Assembly: GCA_963803155.1 (NCBI GenBank)
Contig: CAWDMN010000070.1
Span: 43,375 to 107,374 of the forward strand
Length of the DNA stretch: 64,000 nt
DNA from: CAWDMN01 sp963803155
GTDB lineage: Bacteria > Acidobacteriota > Terriglobia > Versatilivoradales > Versatilivoraceae
Reading direction: 5' to 3'
Each line of letters starts with the position of its first letter. Position 1 is the first letter of the stretch. The translations under genes were made by a program, and so were the position numbers. The notes beneath the pieces are model-generated. The model was not told where the DNA came from and did no database searches. It saw only the letters and a list, made by a program, of their open reading frames with translations. Positions 44,541 to 54,934 of the stretch are shown here, piece after piece.

Positions 44541-46256
44541 ATGAGGAAGAAAATTATGCGGATATTCACAAGAACTGTGATATTCCTTGTTCTCCTCTCT
44601 TCCATATCAGCGCTTTCACCACTCGATTGTCGTGCCTCGGGGGGAGGACTCAGCGGCATCATTCGTGATGCCACCACCGGCAATCCCTTGGCGGGCGTGA
44701 TGGTCACCTTGATGGAGGGCCGATTCAATACAAGATTGCAGAAATCGGCCGTCACTAATTGGGAAGGGAAATTTGAAATTTCCAACCTTCTTCCCGGAGT
44801 GTATTCCCTCCGAGTCAACGCTTCAGCCTACATTCCCCTGATCAGATCTGGCATTCGCATCTTTTCAGGGCGAATTGCGGAGCTATCTCTCATTTTGGAG
44901 AGTCTCTATCCCTCTCCTTCGAATCCCAATGTTCGAAATGCCAATTATGAGCCGGTCCATGAGGAAATCGAGTCTGTCCTTCGTTCCGCTGCATCCCAGC
45001 GTCCGGTTTTGCGAATGTTGGATTCTGGCAATACGGAAGTTGGGAGGGCGGATGCCAGTTTGGAACTGCATAACCCTCCCCTGACATCCAATGAGATTCG
45101 CGGCGTGTTGAATATTTACACTACTGCCTATGCCGCTGATCCATACTTGTCGGGCACGGGGGGAATGTTTACGGAATTCGCCTTTGTTCGGGATGTTAGT
45201 GCCTCCACTTCTGTAACAGTGGCTGGGGTCGCTTCAGATGCAGGATTTGCCGAATTTGATGCCATGATTCGGTTGAAGGGAATCCAAGGTCATCATCCCT
45301 CATTACGCGCCAGCTTTGGAAAATTGCCGTTTGTCTCCGTGGTTTCTCCAATCATCGATGGCCACCTCCAAGAATTGAACGTTTACAGTTTTGATTTTCA
45401 GGATGAAATCCATCTTTCGAATCTACTCTCCATTATCTACGGCCTGGAATTCCAGGGAACCAATGCTCAAGAGGTCAAAGGGCGCCGTTTGATGCCCCGA
45501 TGGGGTTTGGAAAGCCGGCCTTTTATTGGGAACAAAACCCATTTTTTGCATACAAATTCGTTGCCCAGGATGAATCGGACATTAGAATTGCCCGATGGAG
45601 AGAACATGGTTTTTTCGTCCCCTTTCCATCAGGAACTAACGAACAGCTCTTATTTGGGATTGCCCCAGGTAGCGCATTCTGAATTTGCGTCAACCCAGAC
45701 CATTGATAAAAAATCATCCCTCAGTGCGGCCTTTTATGCTGATCGCTTTCGTGCCCAGACAGCTTTGGAGAGTCTGAATAATAACTTCAGACTATTTAAC
45801 CAAAAGGGAGTGCGGCTTGCATATCAAAGGGTATTTTACGATTTTTTGAGTGGAACTATTGGCTACACCTATGGAGGGGGCCTACAGCTTGAAGGCGTTA
45901 CACAATATTTTCGTCCCGCTTACTTCCATGTCTTGACTGCTCGACTGACTTCTGAAATGCCGAGTTGGGGTACGCGCCTCGGGGTTACATACCGCTGGAT
46001 TTCCAGTCCGTCCCTCACTGTAATTGATCCGTACCAGGAGATATTTGAAAGCACTTCACCTCGCATGGGATTAATGATAGCTCAAGTCATCCCATACGTC
46101 GGTCGATTTCTCCCGGGCAGACTTGAAGCCCAATTAGAAATGCGCAATCTCTTCACGGATCGGGCAACACAATATGCCGATTCTTTGGCTTTGCGACGAG
46201 TTGTCTTTGCGCAATCCCTCAAGTCGGTTCATGGTGGACTCCGTCTTCTATTTTAA
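44541..46256 (+). CDS. Outer-membrane beta-barrel protein with carboxypeptidase-regulatory-like N-terminal domain
   Basis: A 571-residue exported protein: signal peptide (VIFLVLLSSISALSPLDCRA), then a carboxypeptidase-regulatory-like fold (residues about 35-110: GGLSGIIRDATTGNPLAGVMV, NLLPGVYSLRVNA), then a long region with alternating strand pattern ending in LRLLF. The C-terminal Phe is a barrel-assembly signature. It resembles shortened TonB-dependent-receptor-like proteins that are abundant in Acidobacteria. No plug domain or TonB box is evident, so it may be a porin or a carbohydrate-related outer-membrane protein. The ATG at 44556 with AGGA is an equally good start. Confidence 0.78.
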   Translation: MRKKIMRIFTRTVIFLVLLSSISALSPLDCRASGGGLSGIIRDATTGNPLAGVMVTLMEGRFNTRLQKSAVTNWEGKFEISNLLPGVYSLRVNASAYIPLIRSGIRIFSGRIAELSLILESLYPSPSNPNVRNANYEPVHEEIESVLRSAASQRPVLRMLDSGNTEVGRADASLELHNPPLTSNEIRGVLNIYTTAYAADPYLSGTGGMFTEFAFVRDVSASTSVTVAGVASDAGFAEFDAMIRLKGIQGHHPSLRASFGKLPFVSVVSPIIDGHLQELNVYSFDFQDEIHLSNLLSIIYGLEFQGTNAQEVKGRRLMPRWGLESRPFIGNKTHFLHTNSLPRMNRTLELPDGENMVFSSPFHQELTNSSYLGLPQVAHSEFASTQTIDKKSSLSAAFYADRFRAQTALESLNNNFRLFNQKGVRLAYQRVFYDFLSGTIGYTYGGGLQLEGVTQYFRPAYFHVLTARLTSEMPSWGTRLGVTYRWISSPSLTVIDPYQEIFESTSPRMGLMIAQVIPYVGRFLPGRLEAQLEMRNLFTDRATQYADSLALRRVVFAQSLKSVHGGLRLLF

Positions 46257-46988
46257 TCGCCAAATTATCAACTGCCATTCTTGGGACCAAAAAGAATGTG
46301 GCCCGGCGTGAGTAGTAGGATGCACCATTCCCGGCCAATATATGAACTGGGCAGAGAGTGTGTCCGGCAGTTGTCCTCCGCTCTTTTTCCGTCAGTGACT
46401 TGTTGTGTTCCCACGTAAAAAGCGTCGAAATGTGGATTGGATTTTTTGTTGCGCTGTCAGACGGATGCGGGCCTCAATGCCGAAGCGTCGATGGAGAAGT
46501 TCTCTTTGCGCTTTTTAAATTTGGAGGATTCCCATTGATATACAAGACCGTCCCATTATGAGAAGAAGAGATTATTTGCAGGTGTAGCTTTATTTTGGCC
46601 AAACGCAATCTTCAAAATAAATGGCAAGAGAAACCTGTGATTGTTTTTGTTCCTGAATCAGACGCAACAGCTCGGGATTGCTTAGGATCGGTTATTTGGA
46701 CTAGCGAAGATACACAAAAATGCCATAAGGGTCGTTTTTGTCCATTAGATATTTCTGAGATGCATCCATAATGTATCCACGGGAATACCATTTTTTGTAG
46801 TCGATACACAATTTCGTATTTGCAGCGTCAAATTCTTGGGATTTGGCTATGGATTAGTGGACAAAATTAGAAAAGATTCCTGCTAAGTTACATGATATTA
46901 ATGCATTATTTAAAGGCCAAATCGCTTGGGAATTGGTCCTTGATTTGCTTTTTATTTTTTTTGAAGTTTCTACCTCTTGGGTGAAAAA
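46257..46988. other. Intergenic, no supported gene
   Basis: About 730 AT-rich bases between the barrel protein and the sensor kinase. A 58-codon plus-strand frame at 46595-46771 reads fairly protein-like (VIVFVPESDATARDC) but has no ribosome-binding site. A 65-codon minus-strand frame overlaps it and is no better. No terminator or RNA is evident. Confidence 0.45.
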
Positions 46989-49824
46989 ATGGCGGCTCGA
47001 TTTACATTTAAAACTTTAATTATTGTCTTAATCACCGCCACCCTGACGGTTTTTGGAATTATTAATGCATCTCAGCAGGGAAAATATGTAAGGCCTACAG
47101 ATGGTTGCGGTTGGATTGCTACGGCTCAAGGAGTAAAGGCAATTCTGATCGAGGAGGACAGTCCGGGGGATCGAGCAGGAATCAGCCGGGGTGATTTTCT
47201 TCTAGCCATTGATGGAAAGCCGGTCCACAAAGCAAGCGATGTGGATTTCCATCTTCGCAGTGTCGGGATCTGGTCAAAGGCCAAATATTCATTGCTTCGT
47301 GAGAATGCAAGAATTGAAACCACCCTAATAGTTGCTCCCCAAGACAATAAGCTCCGATTAAAACGCTTTCTGGAATTTGTCGGATTTGCTTATCTTTTTA
47401 TTGGAGTCTTCATTTTTCTCCGTCGTTGGCAAGCACGGCGAGCTCTTCATTTTTATTCCATTTGTCTTACCGCCTTTGTTTTAATTGCCTATTCCTTTAC
47501 GGGCAAACTGAATGCGTTTGACAAGACCATCTATTGGTTGGATGAGATCAGTTTTATATTGCTGCCACCGCTCTTTCTTCACTTCTGCTTAATCTTTCCC
47601 CGTTACAAAGGAGTCTTGAAACGCTTTCCGCGGTTTGCTTCTCTTCTTTATATCCCGGGGACCTTCCTGCTGGGCGTACAGGTTCTCTTTTATCACCAAC
47701 AGCTCAATTTTATAAACGCTCCCTTGCTCTGGATGATATTTCTTGATCGCGTTCACATCCTTTATTTCGCGGCTCTGTTTGGGCTGGGAGCGCTCGCATT
47801 AATTCACACTTATTATCATTCCGTCAGCCTTACTTTGCGCCAGCAAATGCGTTGGATTGTCTTGGGGACGAGTTTTGGGAGTTTCCCCTTCCTGTTGATT
47901 TATGCAATCCCTTACTGGTTTGGGGTGACTCCAACGGCATGGATGGACGCCTCTGCGCTCTTTTTGGTGGTCATCCCAATTACTTTCGGGATGGCCATTA
48001 TCAAATACCGCTTGATGGATGTCGACATTATCTTTAAGCGAGGAGTCGCCTCTACCCTGGCTTCCCTGGCGGTGGTCGGTTTTTATTTTGCCCTGATCGG
48101 AGTCGTGAGCGAGGTGTTCCGGGCCTCGGGAGCGAGCAGCATTTGGGTGATCATTTCGTTGGTTGTGGCGGCGTTTTTATTTACGCCATTGCGCAATTGG
48201 ATTCAATCCAAGGTGGATGAGTACTTTTACCGGGATCGTTATGATTACCGGAGAACCCTGATCGAGTTTGGAAAAACTCTGGGATCGGAAGTCAACCTGC
48301 GCCGGCTGCTCGATACCGTGGTGGAGAGAATCAGCCAGACGCTCTCCGTTGACAAAATTGGGCTCTTTCTGAATGAGGAAAAGAATCCGCATCAATTCGT
48401 TTTGTCAAAATCATTGGGCTTAAACATATCCCCTCATGATGTGGATAGCGGTTTCCTGGATCCACGCCGGCCCGCGCTGGCCAAGGGATATCTATTTTAT
48501 GAGAATTTTAAGAGTCTGGTTTCCGAGCCGCCGGAATACCGGGAAATCCTGAAGCAGTTGGATCTTCACTACTACCTCCCGTGTGTGGTTAAGGGGAATA
48601 CCATTGCTTTTATCGGCTTGGGAAGAACCAGCCGCGGCGAGTTGCTGACCAGTGAAGATGTAGAGTTGTTGCAGACCATTGCGGGATATGTTGCCATCGC
48701 CATTGAGAATCAGCCGGCTCTATGAATCCATTCATGAAAAGGTCGGGCAGTTGGCGGAGTTGAAGGAATTCAACGAAAGTATTTTAGAGTCGATCAGTGT
48801 CGGGGTGACGGTGGTTGGTCTGGATGAAAGGATTGAAAGCTGGAATTCCAAGATGGAATCGCTTTTTGAAGTTTCGCGCGCCGAGGTGCTGGGTCGGTCC
48901 CTGGAGGAGGTGCTGCCGGAAAATTTGGTGGACGCTCTTCATCATCGTATGGGAAATCCTGAGGCGGGCCATTCTCAATTCATAAAGCTCTACAAACATC
49001 CTGTGCGGGTGAAAACGGGATCGTTGGTTTTTGATATTACGCTAACTCCTCTTTTGGGCAAGACAGGCCAGGTGGCGGGCCGGGTCTTAATCTTGGATGA
49101 TAAAACGGAGCGCGCCCAAATGGAAGACCAGCTGATCCAATCGGAAAAGCTGACCTCCATTGGCTTGCTGGCGGCAGGAGTGGCGCATGAAGTGAACACG
49201 CCACTGGCTGTAATATCCAGTTATAGCCAAATGTTGCTCAAACAGATTCCCGACGAAGATCCGCGAAGGAAAATACTGGATAAGATTGTCAGACAATCTT
49301 TCCGGGCCTCTGAAATCGTCAATAGTCTTTTGAATTTTTCCAGGACCAGCGGAATTGAATTCCGCACGATCGAATTGCATTCAATTATATCCGATACCCT
49401 ATCATTGCTGGAGCACCAGTTTAAAGTGGCAAAAGTCAAGGTGAAGAAAGAATTCGATTCACCTTTCTCGCAGGTCTTTGGCAATCAAGGCAAGCTACAA
49501 CAGGTGTTTTTAAACCTGTTCATTAACGCCAAGGATGCCATGCCGGAAGGCGGGTCCTTGACAGTCAAGACTTCCAGCTATGACTCCGTATTTCGAGTGG
49601 AAATTTCCGACACGGGAATGGGAATTGCTCCCGAAAATCTCAACAAAATATATGATCCCTTCTTCACCACCAAAGAGATGGGTCGCGGCACCGGATTGGG
49701 CCTTAGCGTGAGTTATGGAATTATTCAGGAACATTCCGGGAAAATCGCCGTTGATTCCTCACCGGGTCAGGGGACCCATTTTATCCTCGAACTTCCCGCC
49801 GCAAGGAAAGTTGCCAATGTCTGA
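46989..49824 (+). CDS. Membrane sensor histidine kinase (PDZ, multi-TM, GAF, PAS, HisKA, HATPase), one frameshift
   Basis: About 945 residues when read across a one-base shift near 48708-48715 (an extra C in ENSRLYESIHEKVGQL). One N-terminal membrane helix is followed by a PDZ-type domain (EEDSPGDRAGISRGDFLLAIDGKPV). About eight membrane helices (residues 125-370) come next, then a GAF domain, a PAS domain (SISVGVTVVGLDERIESWNSKME), the phospho-His box AAGVAHEVNTPLAVISSYSQM and ATP-binding boxes (ISDTGMGIAPENL, GTGLGLSVSYGI). Both halves are intact, so the shift is either recent or a sequencing error. The stop overlaps the response-regulator start by eight bases. The PDZ part suggests it senses envelope proteins or peptides. 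Confidence 0.85.
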
Positions 49825-51217
49825 TTACGCAGGATCGATTCTGGTTGTCGATGATGAAGCCGAAATCCGTGAAAATTTGGAAATCCTGCTTATGGATTCC
49901 CATTACCGCGTCACCCTGGCGGAAAACGGCATTGAAGGACTGAAAAAATTTGAGGCGGAACCATTCGACTTGGTTCTGCTCGATGTCATGATGCCGGATA
50001 AGAATGGTCTGGAAGTCCTTCAAGAAATGCGGAAGCTTTCCGTCGATGCGGCAGTCGTCATGATTACCGCTTTCGGCACCATTGAAAATGCGGTGAGTGC
50101 CATTAAAGCGGGAGCCATGGATTACATCACCAAACCCTGGGACAACGAGAAACTGTTGCTGGATATTCGCAATGGCGTCGAGCAGCGGAGGTTGAAGCGG
50201 GAAAATTTGCAGTTGAAGCGGGCTCTTAAGGAGCGCTACAATTTTGCCAATATTATTGGGAAAAGCGACAAGATGCATAAGATTTTCGACCTGATCCTCC
50301 AGGTTGCCCAAAGCCGCAGCACGGTTTTGATTCAGGGGGAAAGTGGCACCGGCAAGGAATTGATCGCCAAAGCAATTCACACCAATAGTAATCGGGCCGA
50401 CAAACCTTTCGTCACTGTCAACAGCGGCAGCCTCCCCACTGACCTTCTGGAAAGCACGCTTTTTGGACATGTCAAAGGCGCCTTTACCAGCGCCATCTCC
50501 GCCAAAAAAGGATTATTCGAGGTGGCGGACCAGGGGACGATTTTTTTTGATGAAATCGGCACGATTAGCCTGGAGACCCAAGCCAAATTATTGCGGGTAA
50601 TCCAAGAAAAAGAATTCATGCGGTTGGGAGGCATTGAGAACATCAAGGTAGACGCGCGCATCTTAGCCGCCACGAATGTGGACCTGAAAAAACTTGTTGA
50701 ACAGGGGAAATTCAGGGAGGATCTTTACTACCGCTTGAATGTGATCTCCGTCCAACTCCCCCCCTTAAGAGACCGGAAAGAAGATATTCCCCTATTGGCG
50801 GTTCATTTTTGTAAAAAATTTTGCCAGGAAAATAATAAGCCGATTTGTGATATCTCAGCTGAGGTAATGAAAATATTATTGGATTATCAATGGCCTGGGA
50901 ATGTCCGTGAATTGGAGCATGTCATCGAGCGGGCCGTGGTTCTTTGCCAGGGGAGCGTGCTTTCCGTGGATTTGTTGCCGTCGGATGTAGCCGCTCCTGC
51001 TTTTCAAGAAAGAGTGGAGGAAATTATTCTCACGGAAGGCCGGACGCTCTTTGAGATGACCGAAAATTACGAGCGAAAAATCATCTTGCAAGTTTTAGAA
51101 AACATGAATTGGAGTCAGACAGAAGCCGCGGACCGGCTGGGTCTTCCTCTTTCCACTTTGAATTCCAAAGTAAAGCGGCTGGGCGTGGATGTAAAGCGCC
51201 GTGCCGTCAGAAGCTGA
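49817..51217 (+). CDS. NtrC-family sigma-54 response regulator
   Basis: A 466-residue activator and partner of the upstream kinase. Receiver: VVDDEAEIREN with phospho-Asp 56 in LLDVMMPD. AAA+ domain: Walker A GESGTGKELIAKAI, the sigma-54-contacting loop GAFTSA (HVKGAFTSAISA), the Walker B region GTIFFDEIG, and LPPLRDRKEDIPLL. C-terminal Fis-type helix-turn-helix: SQTEAADRLGLPLSTLNSKVKRLG. It drives transcription from sigma-54 promoters when phosphorylated. The ATG at 49817 follows AAGGA and overlaps the kinase stop, so translation is coupled. Confidence 0.95.
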   Translation: MSDYAGSILVVDDEAEIRENLEILLMDSHYRVTLAENGIEGLKKFEAEPFDLVLLDVMMPDKNGLEVLQEMRKLSVDAAVVMITAFGTIENAVSAIKAGAMDYITKPWDNEKLLLDIRNGVEQRRLKRENLQLKRALKERYNFANIIGKSDKMHKIFDLILQVAQSRSTVLIQGESGTGKELIAKAIHTNSNRADKPFVTVNSGSLPTDLLESTLFGHVKGAFTSAISAKKGLFEVADQGTIFFDEIGTISLETQAKLLRVIQEKEFMRLGGIENIKVDARILAATNVDLKKLVEQGKFREDLYYRLNVISVQLPPLRDRKEDIPLLAVHFCKKFCQENNKPICDISAEVMKILLDYQWPGNVRELEHVIERAVVLCQGSVLSVDLLPSDVAAPAFQERVEEIILTEGRTLFEMTENYERKIILQVLENMNWSQTEAADRLGLPLSTLNSKVKRLGVDVKRRAVRS

Positions 51218-51435
51218 GATCGCGAATGGACTGACAGGCTGCACTCTGTCGTGGCACCTGAGGATTAACGCTTGAAGCTTGACGGGCCTCTTCCTTTGAC
51301 GCGTCTATCGCTTAATAATGTTTTTCAGCGGAAAGGGGAAGACTCTGGGTATTGAAATGGAATGGCGGGAGCCATCACTTCGCCAAACGGCAAATTGTTC
51401 ATTTAGAATTATTCAGGATAATAAGGAGCGAGAAA

Positions 51436-52431
51436 TTGTCGATTATTGAAGCACTAAAGGAACGAGCGAAGAAAGCTGGGAAAAAAGTGGTCTTCCCTGA
51501 AGGTAGGGATGACCGCACGTTAATTGCCGTGGAAAAAATGATGGCGGAGAAAATTCTAATTCCAGTAATTTTGGGCGGAGAAGAAAGTATACGCCAGCGG
51601 TCGCGGGATTTGGGTCTTAAGCTGGAAGATGTGGCTGTGTTGGACCCCGCTAAATCTGAAAATCTGGGGAAGTATGCTGCCGCTTACCACGAGCGAATGA
51701 AGAAAAAAGGAATGACATACGAGGCGGCCCGTCAGCAGATGTTGGACCCCTTGTATTACGGCGCCATGATGGTCCGTTTCGAAGAAGTGGATGGTTCAGT
51801 GGCTGGGGCTCTCAATACCACGGCGGAAACAGTACGCGCCGCTCTGCGTTGTATTGGCTTAAAGGAAGGTTTCTCCGTCGTCTCCAGTTTTTTCCTGATG
51901 ATCCTGAAGAATCCCGCTATTGGAAAGAATGGTGGCATGCTCTATGCGGATTGCGGTGTGGTCCCCTGTCCGGATGCCCCTCAGCTGGCGGATATCGCCA
52001 TCGCTACGGCCGATAATACCCGTGTTCTGCTGGATACGGAACCGCTCGTGGCCATGCTCTCCTTCTCCACCAAGGGAAGCGCGCAACATCCTCTGATTGA
52101 CAAAGTCTTGGAGGCGACAAGATTAATCAAAGAACGCCGTCCGGATTTGGCGGTGGATGGAGAGTTGCAGGGAGACGCGGCACTGGTGGAAAAAGTGGCT
52201 TCAAGCAAAGCGCCTGGAAGTCCGGTGGCGGGCAAAGCCAACACGCTGATTTTCCCAGATCTTCAGGCAGGAAATATTGCCTACAAGCTGACAGAGAGAT
52301 TGGCCGGAGCTGTAGCCATCGGCCCCATCTTGCAGGGATTGAAGAGGCCTGCCAACGATCTCTCCCGTGGCTGCAAACCGGACGATATCGTTGTGGCAGC
52401 CATCATCACTGCCATCCAAGCCACCTTATAA
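51436..52431 (+). CDS. pta: Phosphate acetyltransferase
   Basis: A 331-residue enzyme of the PTA/PTB family that swaps acetyl-CoA and phosphate for acetyl phosphate and CoA. It begins SIIEALKERAKKAGKKVVFPEGRDDRT. Family segments AGALNTTAETVRAALRCIG, YADCGVVPCPDAPQLADIA, VAMLSFSTKGSAQHP and KANTLIFPDLQAGNIAYKLTERL are all present. The short form (about 330 residues, no DRTGG head) is typical. No ATG is available; the TTG at 51436 has AAGGAG eight bases upstream. An acetate kinase gene is not adjacent. A strong terminator follows. Confidence 0.93.
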   Translation: MSIIEALKERAKKAGKKVVFPEGRDDRTLIAVEKMMAEKILIPVILGGEESIRQRSRDLGLKLEDVAVLDPAKSENLGKYAAAYHERMKKKGMTYEAARQQMLDPLYYGAMMVRFEEVDGSVAGALNTTAETVRAALRCIGLKEGFSVVSSFFLMILKNPAIGKNGGMLYADCGVVPCPDAPQLADIAIATADNTRVLLDTEPLVAMLSFSTKGSAQHPLIDKVLEATRLIKERRPDLAVDGELQGDAALVEKVASSKAPGSPVAGKANTLIFPDLQAGNIAYKLTERLAGAVAIGPILQGLKRPANDLSRGCKPDDIVVAAIITAIQATL

Positions 52432-52465
52432 TTTTGGAATTGGGTAGCCTGTTCCAGCAACAAAG

Positions 52466-52499
52466 AAAAAAGCCCCGCACATGTTCCGGGGCTTTTTTT
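52466..52499. terminator. Bidirectional intrinsic terminator
   Basis: An A-run and AGCCCCG are followed by a loop CACATGTT and CGGGGCT with seven T. The stem is GC-rich and has A/T tracts on both sides, so it can end pta on the plus strand and the zinc-ribbon gene on the minus strand. Confidence 0.92.
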
Positions 52500-52528
52500 G
52501 TTTGCCGTAAGAATAAAACAAACAAACC

Positions 52529-52801
52529 CTAACCCTTTTTTGAGAAACAATCACGGCAAAATACTGGCCGGCCTTGGGTAGGCTTGAAGGGCACGGTGGT
52601 TTCTTTACCACAAGAGGCACACGTCGCGGTGGTTTCCACACGAGTGCGGTGCTGTGCCTGGTTTCTCTGGGATTTGCAATCTTTGCAGCGCTTGGGTTCA
52701 TTTTTAAAATTTTTGCTGGCATAAAACTGCTGTTCGCCAGCGGTAAAAACAAATTCAGCACCGCAATCGACACACACAAGCATTCTGTCCTGGTATTCCA
52801 T
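52529..52801 (-). CDS. Zinc-ribbon protein with two CxxC pairs of pairs, 90 residues
   Basis: Contains four CxxC units: CVDC, CKDC, CASC and CRDC. The first pair frames GAEFVFTAGEQQFYASKNF and the second frames GKETTVPFKPTQGRPVF, so two zinc ribbons are expected. The GAEFVFTAGEQQFYA stretch identifies the widespread probable zinc-ribbon family (zf-trcl-like) of Deltaproteobacteria, Acidobacteria and others. The role is unknown; nucleic-acid binding is plausible. GGAG precedes the ATG at 52801. It shares a terminator with pta and is upstream-adjacent to rpsU on the same strand. Confidence 0.82.
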   Translation of the reverse strand: MEYQDRMLVCVDCGAEFVFTAGEQQFYASKNFKNEPKRCKDCKSQRNQAQHRTRVETTATCASCGKETTVPFKPTQGRPVFCRDCFSKKG

Positions 52802-52913
52802 TCTGGGCTCCGATTTAAAAACTGATTGAACTTGAATTAACTGCCGGTGATGCCTTCCCGAGCATTCCCTGTCGGGTTAGGTCCGTTAATGACTATGGGT
52901 TTCCCCTGCTTAC

Positions 52914-53111
52914 TCAATCATAATCCCGGCGCATCTTCTTGCGATTGCGCTTGCGGGCCAACGCCTGCTTGACACGTTTTTTCTCGCCCGGCTTCAGATA
53001 GAAGGAATGTTTCTTCACTTCCTTGATGATATCCTCCGTCTGAACCTTGCGTTTAAAGCGACGAAGGGCGTTTTCCAAGGATTCGCCTTCCTGTAATTTG
53101 ACCTCTGCCAA
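52914..53111 (-). CDS. rpsU: 30S ribosomal protein S21
   Basis: A 65-residue bS21, a small basic protein of the 30S head/platform needed for mRNA binding. Recognisable features are EVKLQEGESLENALRRFKRKV, then VKKHSFYLKPGEKKR and the Arg/Lys-rich tail RKRNRKKMRRDYD. The frame is open upstream to 53153, but the TTG at 53111 follows GGGGGTG at the right distance and gives the normal family start. The use of TTG is notable for such a highly expressed gene. It precedes the zinc-ribbon gene by about 110 bases on the same strand. Confidence 0.93.
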   Translation of the reverse strand: MAEVKLQEGESLENALRRFKRKVQTEDIIKEVKKHSFYLKPGEKKRVKQALARKRNRKKMRRDYD

Positions 53112-53626
53112 ACAATAACACCCCCTTCGTGGCCCAAAAATAACAATCGGCACATCGCAGAAAAGTAAAGGAATTCCAAGCCCTTGTCAAGAGGAGAAAT
53201 CACGGCATTGCTTTTTTTCGAATCCCGGCTTCCTTCCGCGCAGTTGAGATGAAAGATCCAGCGAGTAATTGGCGGGAGGTTGATATTATTTTTGAGAAGG
53301 GATGACAATCTCTCGGCATCTTGCCTCGAATCCACTAGACTCACTTTGGGAAGTAATTTGGATCGTAAGAATGCGCCCAGTCTCCCGGCCGATGACGACG
53401 CCAAAACTGAGTCCCAGCGCCGATCTTGGATTAAACCTCCATGCCCCCACTAATCATCGACAATACCTCCGCTTTGCATTTCCTCAAGAATAATGCCCGC
53501 GGAATTGCTGGTCTACCTCTATGCTATAATGAAATTCTAGGTTCATTTCACGATGCAATCAGAAAGTGTACGACGCGCAGCTGGCTTAAGTGTTCCTCAA
53601 AGCTTTTATGGGAAGGAGGCAACCAT

Positions 53627-54934
53627 ATGGCTATTCGGCAGACTTTGGGGATTTTGTTGGCGGGCGGAGCGGGTGAAAGACTTTTCCCATTGACTCGCGA
53701 ACGGGCCAAACCGGCCGTGCCCTTTGGCGGAATCTACCGGATCATTGATGTGACCTTGAGTAATTGTGTCAACTCCGGTTTGCGAAAAATATTGGTCCTG
53801 ACTCAATATAAAGCACTGTCTTTACATCACCATATCCGGCATGGATGGTTCAATATCTTTGCTCATGAATTGGATGAATTTATCGAGATTATTTCGCCTC
53901 AAAAAAGGATCAGCGAAGACTGGTACCTCGGGACCGCGGATGCTGTTCGACAGAATTTGTATTCGATCAATTCGATCAATGGGATTCGATATATCCTGGT
54001 CCTATCAGGCGATCATATTTACAAAATGAATTACTCCCGGATGTTGGAGCATCATGTGAATTCCCATGCCGACATCACGATTGGCACGATTGAAATACCC
54101 AAAGAAGAAGCTCATCGATTTGGGGTTGTTTCAGTGGACGGTTCTGGTTGGATTAGAGACTTCGCTGAAAAGCCCGCATGTCCTGCTCCCGGAACCAACA
54201 ATCCATTGTATTCCGCGGTCTCCATGGGCATCTATATTTTTAATCGAAATTTGTTGGTGGAAATACTGAAGGAGGATGCTCAGCAACTTGGCTCTCATCA
54301 TGATTTTGGCAAAGATGTCATTCCCTGCGCCATCAGCCGCTACGGGGTCAGTGCCTATCCTTTTGTCGACGAAAACAAGAAGGAAGCCAATTACTGGAGG
54401 GACATCGGCACCATACAGGCCTATTATGAAGCGAACATGGATTTGGTGGCGGTGACTCCCCATTTCAATTTGTATGACCAGGAGTGGCCCATTCGAACCT
54501 ATCAGCGGCAATATCCCCCCGCCAAATTTGTATTTGCCCAGGAGGGGCGCCGGATGGGCATCGCGGTGGATTCCATTGTCTCCAGCGGCTGCATTGTCAG
54601 CGGCGGACGGGTTGTGAATTCCGTGTTGTCCCCTGATGTTCGCGTGAACAGTTATTGCGAAATTGATCGCAGTATATCGTTTCCCCATGTTAATATTGGT
54701 CGGAATTCTCGCATCCGGAATGCCATCATTGACCGTGATGTCTGCCTTCCGGAAGGGACTATTATAGGATTTGATCCGGAAGAAGATGCCCGGCGGTTCC
54801 ATGTCAATGAAAATGGAATTGTCGTGGTGACGCGCCTTGATTTGGAGAAAAATCACTCCGGTCAGGTGGAAAATAAAAACTACGGATCTCAAGAGTTGGC
54901 AGCGCCAAATTTTCAAGGAGGAAAGCATGACTGA
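53627..54934 (+). CDS. glgC: Glucose-1-phosphate adenylyltransferase
   Basis: A 435-residue enzyme that makes ADP-glucose for glycogen. The N-terminal nucleotidyltransferase fold has ILLAGGAGERLFPLTRERAKPAVPFGG (activator and substrate loop), then WYLGTADAVRQNLY, VLSGDHIYKMNY and GVVSVDGSGWIRDFAEKP. A left-handed helix domain (SSGCIVSGGRVVNSVLSPDV) ends the protein. The ATG at 53627 has GGAAGGAGG upstream. A -10-like TATAAT occurs at 53525-53530, but no good -35 precedes it. Its last eight bases overlap the eno start, so the two are coupled. Confidence 0.95.
   Translation: MAIRQTLGILLAGGAGERLFPLTRERAKPAVPFGGIYRIIDVTLSNCVNSGLRKILVLTQYKALSLHHHIRHGWFNIFAHELDEFIEIISPQKRISEDWYLGTADAVRQNLYSINSINGIRYILVLSGDHIYKMNYSRMLEHHVNSHADITIGTIEIPKEEAHRFGVVSVDGSGWIRDFAEKPACPAPGTNNPLYSAVSMGIYIFNRNLLVEILKEDAQQLGSHHDFGKDVIPCAISRYGVSAYPFVDENKKEANYWRDIGTIQAYYEANMDLVAVTPHFNLYDQEWPIRTYQRQYPPAKFVFAQEGRRMGIAVDSIVSSGCIVSGGRVVNSVLSPDVRVNSYCEIDRSISFPHVNIGRNSRIRNAIIDRDVCLPEGTIIGFDPEEDARRFHVNENGIVVVTRLDLEKNHSGQVENKNYGSQELAAPNFQGGKHD

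Noticed and set aside
46595..46771. 58-codon plus-strand frame in the 46.3-47.0 kb gap
   Set aside because: Only a TTG start, no ribosome-binding site, no recognised family; kept as part of the intergenic entry.
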